From positions 434,001 to 498,000 of the forward strand of contig QEYB01000282.1 of NCBI GenBank assembly GCA_017562135.1: DNA of 64,000 bases, read 5' to 3'. Below are positions 1 through 12,300 of this stretch, piece after piece. Each line of letters begins with the position of its first letter. The first letter of the stretch is position 1. The notes under the pieces were generated by a model. The model did not search any database and had not been told where the DNA came from. It was given only the letters and a program-made list of their open reading frames with translations. A program made the translations under genes and the position numbers. This DNA comes from Dipylidium caninum. Lineage: Eukaryota > Platyhelminthes > Cestoda > Cyclophyllidea > Dipylidiidae.

Positions 1-367
1 CATCTTCCATTTCAGCAACAGCAACAGCAGCAGCAAATACAAATGCTTTTGCAAATGAAGGTACAGCAACAAGCAGCGGCTTATGCTTCAGCGGTAGCCG
101 CGTCCTCTGCTACCCCTGCGGTTTGCAGCTACAAACTCTACAACTGTTTCGTCTGTCAACCTTGCGGTGACTACATCGGCGCCCACAGTAGTTAATTCAA
201 ACAACGCAGTACCATCGGGGTCTGAGGTTACCGCCGCTGGTGCTGATGCTACCAGTTCACAATCCCCAACGATGCTTGCCGCAATGGCTGCAGCACAAAG
301 GAATCAGGCGCTACAACAGGAACAGTTACAGAAGCAGATAAGTGCCGCTGCCATGGTTTCCGCCAGT
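1..367 (+). CDS. Polyglutamine/alanine-rich exon(s), left edge
   Basis: Frame 1 opens with a run of eight glutamines from CAG/CAA codons, then Ala/Gln-rich sequence. From position 98 the coding signal moves to another frame rich in Thr, Ser, Val and Ala, ending Met-Val-Ser-Ala-Ser before a strong GTAAGT donor at 368. The two frames can be joined in two ways: by a 37-bp intron 61-97 (GTACAG...GGTAG, phase 0), or by assuming one extra T near 121-124, which would give an uninterrupted Ala/Thr/Val-rich stretch. The exon's true start is outside the window. The end is phase 0 and fits the exon at 1957. Confidence 0.65.
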
Positions 368-3300
368 GTAAGTTGTATTTATTCACCGTTTCTTCATTGA
401 TTCGCGTGTTCTTGTGTTATCGGTGTGAGCGGGGAGTGTGTCAATTGAGATTCTCTTCTTCAGTACTCGCCGAGATTTATTTACATACAGTGGGGGGAGG
501 TAGCTAATAAGAAGTTTAAATCCATAGGCCCAGTCTAAAGAATCCGGAATCAAAGGAGAGTACGGTTGTTTGGCAAACCTTTGCAAATCGCTGAGGCTCG
601 CCTTATATTGTTTTGCCGTAACCGTTTTTCGTGTGGATGTATTCCAGAACTAGTCGGGTTTTGACCTAGGTAATTTGAAAGGATGAGTCTAATTTCACTA
701 ATCTTTCCCAGTATCGGCTAGGTGTTTTTTGATAACTACTCAAGTTGTTGAGTTTACCTACGGAAGTGGAGGACATACAGAAGGGCTGTTTAGAATATTC
801 CATACTGAAGTGTAGCAGCAGAGTTTCTCAATTTGCAAAGGACCCTGTCGTGGCACGCTTCTCTCAAACCGTTTAGTAGAGCCTGATGAGCCATCCAATA
901 TTATTATTAAGCTGTTTTACTTCGATATGCACGTGTTGCTGGCGGTCGCATTGAGTCAAACCGCATCCTGTCTTCCGTTTAATTTGGCAAGAATATCCCA
1001 CACAAAGTGCTAGCTCCCTCCGCTAGTATAGTCCTGTCAGAATTCTATCATCCGTTTTACACTGATAATGGTCGTTATTTAAGAATCTTTTTATTATTAT
1101 AAGATCACTCCGCAGATCCGTTTGTATCCTCTTAAGATGCCCTTTTTTATAAGCGCATAGTAATTCTACAATGTGAAAGTTAACTGCTTTCAACCAGTCT
1201 TTTCACTCATATTTTATCTCTACTTTCCTACTGTAAGGGCTTACAGCCAAGTGTGAGGCCGTTGACCTTTAGTAGCCATCGCGCGACCGACTACCGTTAT
1301 GAGTCGTTTTTGACGCCCAGTCTTCTAGCTTGTGGATATTCTTCATTTGATAGTTCTTTCACAATGGGTTGTTTCGAATGAGATCTCAGCGTCCGAATAG
1401 TTTTTTGCACTTAATATATTTAAAGACTTTTTTGCGACCGCCCTGCCTATCATAGGACATTTGGATTACCAATTTTACATGATTTCCTGCCATATTTTTT
1501 TCCATCGAAGAAATTTTTCTGTTGTCCCTTCGACATAGCTTTATGCTTCTCTGCCTTTGATTTCCTCGACTAAGCACACAAACGTGATTTTAGCGTACGA
1601 CTAGGGATTCATGGGTGAAGCGCTTCCTGTCATGATTTTTGCGAATGTGGTTATTTGAAAGCTCATGCTTATTGCAACGAAGTTACAGTGAGGGCTTAGC
1701 GGTGGATTCTCAATTGTTCCCACTGCTCGAATGGTGCGTATTTCACGCTCCGATTTATGGAAACCAGTGTCCCGTTATTATGGCGTGACAATAGGCAATA
1801 GACAATAAGCAAACGAATGTACGTTAAAGGTTGTGGTATTTCTGTATTTGTAAGAAGGTGGCGCATTCATATATCCTAGGTGGTGGGTTCTTTAGATCTA
1901 CGAGAGTGCGAGCTCGGTTGGGTTCAATTTTCGTAACCATTAATTTTGTCCTCTAGGCGACTGGGATGGCCCTTACGCAACAACAACAGCAGCGCCAACA
2001 GCTCCTTGCTCTTCAAGCTGCAGCTGTAGCAGCTCAACAACAGCAACAGCAACAACCCGGGGGGGCTACGCAGTCAGCGACGTCGTCTAACAATCTTTCA
2101 TCTGCGGTGCAGCAACAAATCGCTGCAGCCGCTCTCTATCAACAACAACAACTTCAGAGCCAACAACAGCAACATGCCGTAGCTCTATTATTCGCTGCTC
2201 AGCAGTCTCGGATGCTGCGGCCCTCCTAAGTGGTATTTCGGTTCTCTATGGTCTTTCCTCCGTGTACATAACGCTGTTATTATCTCTCGCAGACTATTTC
2301 GTTTTTCGTTCTCAGTTCGTCCATATTGGGCGATGCATCCGCCCATTCGGGTTATCGGCTTTTGCTTGCTAGACACTAATTTCCTTGGTATAAAGTCCTG
2401 TGCATAACTGGCCCTCACTTTGTTTTTCTAGTATGGTAAAAGGGAAGGCGTTTGTCCTCAAACGTTATGGCAGTAGCTGAAATCTCATCGTTTGGGTTAA
2501 TCTGTACTTGTACTCCGGGGCTCTTTTGCATCCTAGGACATTTTTTTGATTAAAAGGAAAACCGTAATTCCTATGGGGTCGTGGCTAAATCAGGGTTTGA
2601 CATTTCTCCCTCTTTCGCATGGGAGTTACATCTGGGGACATCGAATTCGAGACACATTGGTGATATTCGAATCTATTTCGTTCCGGAAAGGTCGTATTAG
2701 AATTTGCACAGCTTAGGATTCCCAGTGTTGGTTGCTTACAATGGTTCGCACAGGCTGAAAGTTTGGTAGCTAGCGACATGCTCCTTGTTTAAACTACCTA
2801 CCCAAAAGCATAAATTTTCCAAAGCTTCTCATATAGGTGAAATAATTTTTATTATAGTGGGTCTCTGTATGAGTGATGGAATGAAAAGAGTGGTGCTTAG
2901 TATGAACATTTTCAAATGATTTAGTCGTCCGTTTAGAATGAATAGTCAGAATGACAGTACATGTATGTTTTTTATGTACCCCACTAAACTACTTCAAGTG
3001 AACAGTAATTTCAGTTTCTATTACAACTGATAACGAGGTGTAATCAAGCCTTGATGAAGATCGGCGAAACTCCAGCTTAAGCGAAATCTTCGACCTATGG
3101 TAGGTTACACTGTTGAGAGGACATTGTATCTTCTGAAAGGGTGCGCAGTTCAGCCGTACAAACATTTAAACAGGACGATGGCAACAAAGTCATGCTTGTC
3201 GAAGAAATTTATGGAACTTATGCTTGTTTTCTGACTATGTTCTCGCTAAGGTAGGCTGTAAAGCCGGTAGCAATTTTGAATGAAATATGTGGTGTCCGCG

Positions 3301-6300
3301 AAAGATAGGTTAACTTAATGGTTAGAACGATTCATCCCCGTTTAAAGTTTTACTTTATGGATAATGAAACCACTATGTATTTCAGAGTTATTTGAAGAAA
3401 GGGGGAAGAAATAATGCGAAAAGTCACTTATTGATACGTAACTCCACGTGCATTGAAGGGGAAATTATGTGCTGACACGCTAGCAGATAACCGCGGTAAC
3501 TTCCCTCATCTGAGGCTAAGAGCTGCGAGAAATAGCGAAAACAAAAATTTAGAATTTGACACACTCCCCTCGTTGCTCCCAACAGCCAGCTTAACAAAAG
3601 GGTTTCACTATGTGTTATAATTATTATTACACCTGAAAAACATTCTTATCATACTATTTTTTTATTCTTTTATGCACATTTTCAGAAATGGATAATATAC
3701 TTTAAACGCATCCTTTTTGTAGGCCCCTGCCTGACGCGAAGTCTTTTTAGGAATGGCCGTTTGTGTCTTTGTTGTGGCTGCTCGACTTTAACTGTGAGTC
3801 CATTTTCCATACACATTGACATCCACCTTGTATCGCTTTAAATAGCAGATATTGTCAAATAAAATTATTCCGTGTCATCCGCCCTCTTCATTTCCCCTGT
3901 AAGCCAGTCCGTGTCTCTTAGTATTTAAATGGCCGTCCCCTCTAATATATTTTGGCTTTGCCGTTGGTAACCCTTTTCGTATTGCGTCTAACGTCTTGCA
4001 AACACTTCTGACTAATTATTTACACATCACCTTTATGCGTTTATGGGCTATTTTCCCATGCCTTCCAGGTTTGCCCATTGAGATCCTTTTATACACTCAG
4101 TCACGACAAATTATCACCAACGCGTTCAACGTGTAGGTTTCTGATGATTTTTACATCGATTATTCTATCGTTTTGTCAATCTATTGGATAATGAGGCTGA
4201 CACTTCTGCTCGTCATCTTCCATTTCATCCCGTCTTTTAATTTAGTTGAGCGCTGCCGCATATACCCTATGGTGCATTGACTTCGCCTTTAAAGAGTCAT
4301 TTTTATTCGTTCTTCGTTTTCGTTTAATGGCGTCAAGGATTTGTTAACCATTTCTGTTTTAAATGACCCACAGTTATCGTCACTGTTTTCCTTCTGCTGC
4401 ATCCCTTTTTCAGCAGATCCTACGAATTGTTTTCTCTCATTTTCTATCAACTTTTCTTTATTCTTCACTCCTACTAAATTAGTCTCCTATCGTGTTACTA
4501 ATTCGCGGATCAAAAATCAATCAAGCTGTTTCACATTTATATGATTACGGTATCGGCAACTGGTGGTACTATTTTTTTGTTAATGTGGTGGTGAAGTGTA
4601 TGGCAAATACATTCTATTCGTTTTTGACTTTATATCTTTGGCTTACCTTATTGACCATAATTTATTCACAGATCAAGTGCTGAGTAGACTACATTTATTA
4701 GAATTCTATTATAGCATTCCTACCAATAAAATTAATTGAAGTTTCCGTTCACATTGTATTCTCGTGTTTGATACCGTGAATGAGCAGATGCTTCGACTCT
4801 CGTGTTTGCGTCTTAGTTACCTTTATTTATCGTGAAATGAATCGGCGAGAAGCTTTTCATCTACAAACAGGATCTGCCAATTTCATTTCAAGACCCCTTT
4901 TTTTGTCGTACATTAACAGAACAGTCCTCAATCCTCTAAATTTGCATTCATAATGAAGTTAGTTCATGAATTATTTAACGCTTCTCTCCGTATTCTACTC
5001 GAGCTCCTTGTCGACTTAATCCTCTGTAGATCTTCGGCAGCCTTTTTAAATTATTTTTAGGAGCTAAGATTCTTCTTTATCTTTGACAGGTGTTTCGGCT
5101 GATATTTTCGATCGATTTTACTACTTTCCACCCCTCTCATTTCTTATTTTCCGAATCTATTCTCACCGAAAATCTTGTTTTGTCTTTTTATCATTTAATA
5201 CAACCTACATGTTTTTTCATCGCGTCATCTATTTTCCCTTTGTTCACTACTGTTTAGTAAAAAACTGCCAAACATCCTTCATCCATTCATTCTTTATCCC
5301 ACTGTTTCGATTGGATAGGCCATGATAAACCTTTTAGCCTGTTGAATGAAAATAATCAGTTTTGAATTACAATATTGTTTTCCAGGCTATTCCTATCGAA
5401 CTATCAGGTGACTGTGGTTTCTTAAAAAGCCTGTCGCATCTAATTGTTTTATGAGACCTCGAAGCCGGAGCTGTGGACGTCTTGTTAAGCCATTCTAACG
5501 CCAAACCGGAGTTATGGTGGAACGATTGTGCGCACACATTCTGCAATGGTTGTTTATACACTGAGCGTACTTTTGTTTTGTTACAATCTAAATACCAGCC
5601 GATTATTTCCACTGTTTGCCATTAGCTAATTTCTCACCTATATTGAACGGGACTTCCCAAATTATTTTCCTTTTTGAAGTTATATAAGGATTGTGGTGTG
5701 CGTTTGCTTCGATCGAGATCGCAGAGGAACCGGATTAGGAGGAGAAACGGAATTCTGTTTGTTTTAGAACTTTTTGCTCTATTAATAACCCATTTTATTT
5801 TGTCAGCGTATCAGCTGTTTCCCTGAGCCGAAAAGAGGTAGGAACTCGGGGAGAGTTAGTGACAGCAAAAGATAAATGCAATGATATTACCCTGTTTAGG
5901 TTCTCTTGTAGGCTTTTCGGGGCCACACAAACGGAAAATAAACCTGAACAATCACAAAATTAATCTTGACTCCTCAGTCAGATGACAAAGAAGGCTGCTA
6001 CTCCATTGCCTTGTCTTCGTTCTCACGATATCTCGCGTTTCACCTCCTTCCAAAGATCAAGTCACAGGAGATGAGGAGATCTTGCGTCTGGTTCAACAAA
6101 TGCCCTCACTCTGCACCTATGAGGATACAGAGGATGAAGGGGTTTGCGGTACGGGGCCTTCAAAGAACAAGGAAAATAGATTATAAGTCCTCTTTGCGTC
6201 TTGTCGTCCCGTCTGATGTGGATCCGGCGTCCGCCGCTTCCCTGGAGCCTCGTGGTTTGTTAACATCGTCGTCACTATTACAGATAGGAATGGATGCGTC

Positions 6301-9300
6301 ATCTACCATGAGGCGTGAGTCCATTTAATCCATTCAATTATCCATGTTTTAGATGACTTAGGCACCCCTTAAAATCGTTCTGAAACAAATATACTTAGTG
6401 GTCGATTCTTCTTTTACTTTTCACCAAAAATCTTGACACTATAAATCTGTCTTTCAATACCGCACTTTCGGCGCTTAGACCTAAGTTATTTCGCAATAGT
6501 GGATTCCTGTCAGTAACTAATCTGTTTTGAAATGTATTGCTCTAATGTATTGGTATCTGGTTTTCATCTCGTTTATTTCAGTCGTTTTTCTTTAAATCTT
6601 GACAAACTTCGTTGATCTCCACGCAAATTGCCAATTCAATGATTAAATCGAACTACTGACAATTGGTAGCGTTGTCTCCTGTGATGTGAAAGCCTAAAAC
6701 AATCAGCTAATTACTGATTAGTGTGCTTTTTACCACTTATGTCCTTCATTTGCTGCCTAAAACTCACCTCTGCTATTTCCTGACTCCATAATTTTACACT
6801 TCAACATCTTTCTCGCGTTTAAACTACGATTGTGAGTAGACACTCGCAATTGACAGGGATAGTCATGTTTTGTCCTGTACGGTAGCCCTAGCCCTCGCAG
6901 CTCTCTGACCTAGTATGTATCACTGGTTTTGTTTACTCACTAGTTGATCAATTGTTAGGTGACAGGGCCAACTGGACTCGACGTCTCGTGACAGAGGTCG
7001 CAGTACACGCCCCCTTTATTCCCTTAGGATTAATTCTTTAGCACCCCTTTCATTTCCACGCCGTTTACTCATTCAAGGGAACTGCCTTCTCCATGCGTGC
7101 GGAGGTGCGTATGGAATGTCTCAGATCTTTTTGGTGAGGATCCAATGGTGCTTCAGAAGGGTAGATTATATATATCCTTTCTTTTGTTGAGTTTATTCTT
7201 GTCGTATCGAAAAGTGAATATGGAGGGAATTTAGCTTTCCACGCTTTCAATCGACTATGCTTCTTCAGTAGCTATGGGACAATCCCATCGCCTTTATCTT
7301 CAACAAAGTGACGCTATATTTATTGTATAATATATTTAATAAGAAGGATAGTTTTTTCTTTATATGCTCTCTCACATCCTCTTCCGCTCATCTCTTCTTC
7401 AATTTGTGAATTACTAGAGTGGGGGATAAGGGGGGGTGGGCTTATCATCGTTGAACTCCGGTATCCATATGGTGTGCGTCAATTTTTTCATGTCCCTTGG
7501 ATGTGCTGCAGTTAAGATATGCGTGGATATTTTTGTTTCATTGCTATACCGTAATAGTCCATTATCTGAATATGAGCCTCCATCCCCACTCCATCTAACC
7601 ACTACGTTTTCAGGCCCCGATCAATCCCTTTCCGTCTCAATAACTCCGAGTATTTGTGGGCTGTCGCTACGAATCGCTTGGGGGTACTTGTTACTGAAAA
7701 ACATCGCACTCGACATGATTTCATTAGACTAGGTCATGTCTCCTTCCAGATTTAAGTAGTTTTCTCACGCTTCGGTTACACCTCCTTGTTCCTCCGAAGG
7801 CGCCCCCGTTAATCTATTGTGGTATTTGCTTTCAAATAATAGATTTAATATCTTCTTGTTAAGGGCACATTAATTTCATTTATTAAGTGGTTATTAGAAA
7901 TCTTGGCCAAGTTTCGTAATCTTAGTCTCATGTTGAAGAGGCTTTGCTCGCCGCACTGGCGCCCATGTTCACTACTTGGCTTCCACCCTCCATTCATCAA
8001 CTGCGCTGGCTTCACCAAAAGTAACCTTCATTCGTAATTATGAAAGATTTTCGGAGAGTCACACACGTCTTTTAGATACTGATCAAAGTAATGCTATCGT
8101 CAACACGCCTAGTGTACATTTTCACGGAGTGACAGTAGGACGGCCCACGCGTCTTCAACACAATTGTGTTTTTGTTTTTACTCAGACGGAAAGGGCTTGG
8201 ATCCGTGCTTGCAACAGTTTAATCGATTAAAAGAGAAAGATTAACTTGGTGTGGTGGGGATGTTTTTGCTTAGTTTTTTCATGCTTTTGCCTACTTAATT
8301 TATTTATAGTAAGTTAACTGGGCGGGGGCTTCAATCCAAACCGAGACTTGATTAGTTCACCCCCTCCTTTTTTGGTTTTGCCCTTATATTAATTCCATTT
8401 AGGTTCTCAGATGTTAACTCTAGAAGAACATTTTCGATATGGTGCATTGCTATGAACCCTTATCACGAGGATGTGGAACATTGTCGACTTTGCAAATGTC
8501 TGATTACTTTTTTCTGTTTCGACAAACGTGTTTAGGCCCTCATGTATTTTTAAAGATATACGCTTCGCAACGACGATCGCATGTTCACAGGACCCGCTTT
8601 AAAACGATGGTGAGGTCGGAACTAACACTGTCAAGGTTGATTCAGTAGTCATTAACTCATGGACGTCCAACGCCGAAAACAAGAGAAAATTTCGATACTA
8701 TTCTTCCACTGATCCCATATGTATGTCGTGACCACTTTTTTATTGCCATCTTGACCAGCGCTGTTGGACCAGCATGGCTCACGAAAAATGTGCACTGATT
8801 CTTCGTACGCAACGGACCAGACGTGTTCACCTACCATTTTATGAACTTCCTTCTCCATCTTGTCCTCTTTTATTTTGGTCTTGGTGGGTAAAATTCCAAA
8901 TTTGCACCAAAAGTCTTGTAAAAAAAAAGCCTATAGTACATGGACCTGCGCGCCTTGCTCGCTCCCTCTTTCCGCCCATTAACCCTTTGTCCACACTCAC
9001 ATCGCGCCTCCTTTTCTTCAATTCATAGGGTTGCGTGGTTCTTATCCTCAGACACTTCCCAAAAGAAACCCTTCACTACGCGAAGGCATCAAGAATTTTT
9101 TAGACATACGTTGGGGCGATTTTGTCCACCTCCCGATGCGGATATTTGGGGTCACCATCTGGCTGAAGGTATGTTCTAATTCATTTTTGTCTCTTACCTC
9201 CCCCCCTCCTAACCCCTTTTCCCTTGATACTGATTCGACAATTTTTTGGGCCTACTTGTAATGTGTTATATATTTCTCCCACTTTTGTTTATACATCGCT

Positions 9301-12300
9301 GTGTTTGTAGCCTGTCATCGCCACAACTTTTTGTTTCCTTTTTAATTACCTTAATTGTTGACTCTAAAGGTCATTCATTACAATGCTAACAGCACTTTGC
9401 CATTATTTACCGGTAAAATTTAGTTTATGAAGAACGCAATGAGAAAAGAGTTAGTTATCCGGGAGGAGGGGGTGGAAAGGGTTTTATAATCTCAACATTC
9501 ATAAAACTGCGTATGTGGGAGATGTTACTTGCAAAACCTAAGATGGTCGCCATTGCTTTTGATGGCTATATATGTACATGATAAGGCTCTCTCAATGGAC
9601 TTTTTGTCTTAGCATTTCCACGTTAAACTCGCCTATCTCTGGCTTTATCTGTCTCGTCAATGGGTGGTTTCGAGTGGTTTCCAATGTCCCGGAATGCCAT
9701 TGGACCTTCCAAATTACTGTTGAGAGCCGATCCGCACTAACAAAGCCTAAGTCGAGACCGCGCCGTATACCTTATCTTCATATATGTTGTTTAACATGGC
9801 TGCTGAGGGTCTATTCTACATCGTCTCCAAACATGACAATGTTTCACTGAGATGTGATATCGCTCTCTCGCTGACTACACGTGGTGGAATCCTTCCTCTT
9901 ATTACTTTTATGTGATCTACAATTCAGGAAATTGGTGTTGTTCTTGTTGTTTGTGGTGATGTTATTTGAGATCATTTTCAATTTGTAGTATCCATGTTGT
10001 TTTACCAGTTTTAAAGAAGTTTTATCAGCTTGGCAGCGGTGTGAAACAGATATTAGGGAAATGGAAGTCTCTGCCTACTTCAACCTCGTCCTGTGCACAT
10101 GCATCGATGACGCCTTTTGACTTTACCGGCTACTTTGTGTTTAAGCTGAATGGTGTGGTGTATTTTCGTATATATATAAGAAGAATCGGGCCATCTATGG
10201 TCCCGTCTTCCTTCCAAACGATAGTTTACCGACGGGCAATGAGGATCAACTGATTTATGCATAATCACATGCCGGCGCTTTTATTATTTCACTGCTTGAT
10301 GATATTATCGTACTCTTTGCTTATCATAAATTACCATTTGCCTTCTAAAACTCGTGTTATTGGTATGATTACATTAAAACTACACTTAGATGGGTGCTTT
10401 TTTAAACGTCCGTTTGCGGCTTAGTAGGATAATTTATTACTCCCTGCACTTGACATTTTTTTCGCCTCCTCCTTTGCCTTTATCTTTTTAACTACCACTG
10501 AGATGCTTGTAAAAAGCTCATTCTGGTACAACCGGTTTCTTGTAAAATGCACTGTCACCTTCGATAGTCTAATGATTAATGCGCTACTTTCACTGAAACG
10601 TTTCTTATATGCGCGTCTGTTTGTGTGGGTGTTTGTATGTGGAATATTACGAGATGTTTACACTCGAATACAATATGTCTTACTTTGTGACGATTTGGAC
10701 TTGTTATCGTGTATCGTCTTTTCGCTTAACTACCTTCTTCTGAATTGTAATGCTGCGTTGACAGGGTTCTCCTTGCGATCCGCTTCTCTTTTGTGGATTT
10801 TGGATCCATCATTGGCTAAAGCCGAGTTTCATATGCAAAGTAAACACTATTTGAGGTCGTAAACTCTGAGCCAGTTTTATGTGCTTTTGCGCGTTACTGT
10901 GCTGACCTCTTCAGCTAGCTCCCGAATAACGCACACATGTTTTCGTTCAGTGAATAGTTCAAGGCAGTCTTTCGCTTTCCTGAAATGTTTGCTCCTCTCC
11001 CGGGATGGATGGGCACACTAAATTCTTCAGTCATTTGATAATTGTTTTCAAATTACTGCATTCAATCACAGACCGTGTGACGAGTCAACGAACTTGGCAG
11101 ACGGGTTATTTGTGTCACATCTGAGCAATTCGTCTTAATCTCCATTTGTCCATATTTTTTAATCTGAACAGTTCACCACATTTAATCACTTTGAAGCAGC
11201 AAAACGTGTTATCCTCTTTTCAAATGCGTACTACTGATTCTGGGTTAGTCTGCACTAGATTTTTCTGTATGCGCTTGTATTTTTATGACTCTGTACTGTG
11301 TCCTCTCTGTTTTTCGGCAGTGGAGGGAATGAGGGTTGGGAAGGTTAGGGGTTACGCGTCACGTGAGCCTAGGGAATGGGACATCTGCCGACCACCTGCT
11401 TGACCACATGTCTTTACCCTTGCACGATTCTCATTCCTATCTTTTGATGCGCCAGATTTTTTCCCTCTACTACCTCCTTAACTTGGCATCTTCCCCACGG
11501 CCTCCACGATCAAGGAAGCCAATGAAGCAATGCCAAAAGTGTAGTATCATACATCTGTAAAGTTGACATGAACTTCCGAGGTTTTTAATTAAAAATACTG
11601 TTTATGTGTGTGTGTGTTTGTTCTAACCTATAAACTGTTCGGCGATTGAGAAAGAAACTACTGTACTGTCTAGACATCTGAGCGACGACAGTTTGATGAA
11701 ACTGTTCCCACATCCAAATGCTTATTACTTTTCCTCTTACGTGTCTGAACGAAGTTCTACTCTAACATGCGTCTCTCTTTGAAGATAGGTGGATATCACA
11801 TCACTCACTCGTTTCCTTCCACATCTTTATCATTTACACTGGTTTCGAGACGTGGATCTAAATGTGTTTCTCTATGTTTCGCATTCATTTCCTCCTTTCA
11901 TTAAAATCGAGAAGATAAAGCCGTTTTTCTCTCAGTTTCTTGTGAGAATGCCTATAAGTGAATTAAACTGATGTAAAACGAAAAGTCTACTTGGCTCCAG
12001 CGCGCCTGGGAAAGATCGGCCTCTTATGTGCTTCGCCTTCTCTGAGACTGCTATTATTAATGTGACTTAAGACTTTAAACAAAGGACAAGGGTCCGAACA
12101 AAGGTCATTCTTTACGACAAATACAAATTTTCTGTTTAATGCCGTTAGATTCCAACGATAGAGTTGCCTTTTTTGTGTAATACGTTGTGGGCTTTATTCG
12201 GAAAGAATTCTCCTAAGGTTATGCATTTTAAAATACATCCGCAGGATTTGAATTGGAGATAATTTCCTCTTATCAATAGGGAAGTGGGGAAGGGGATCGT

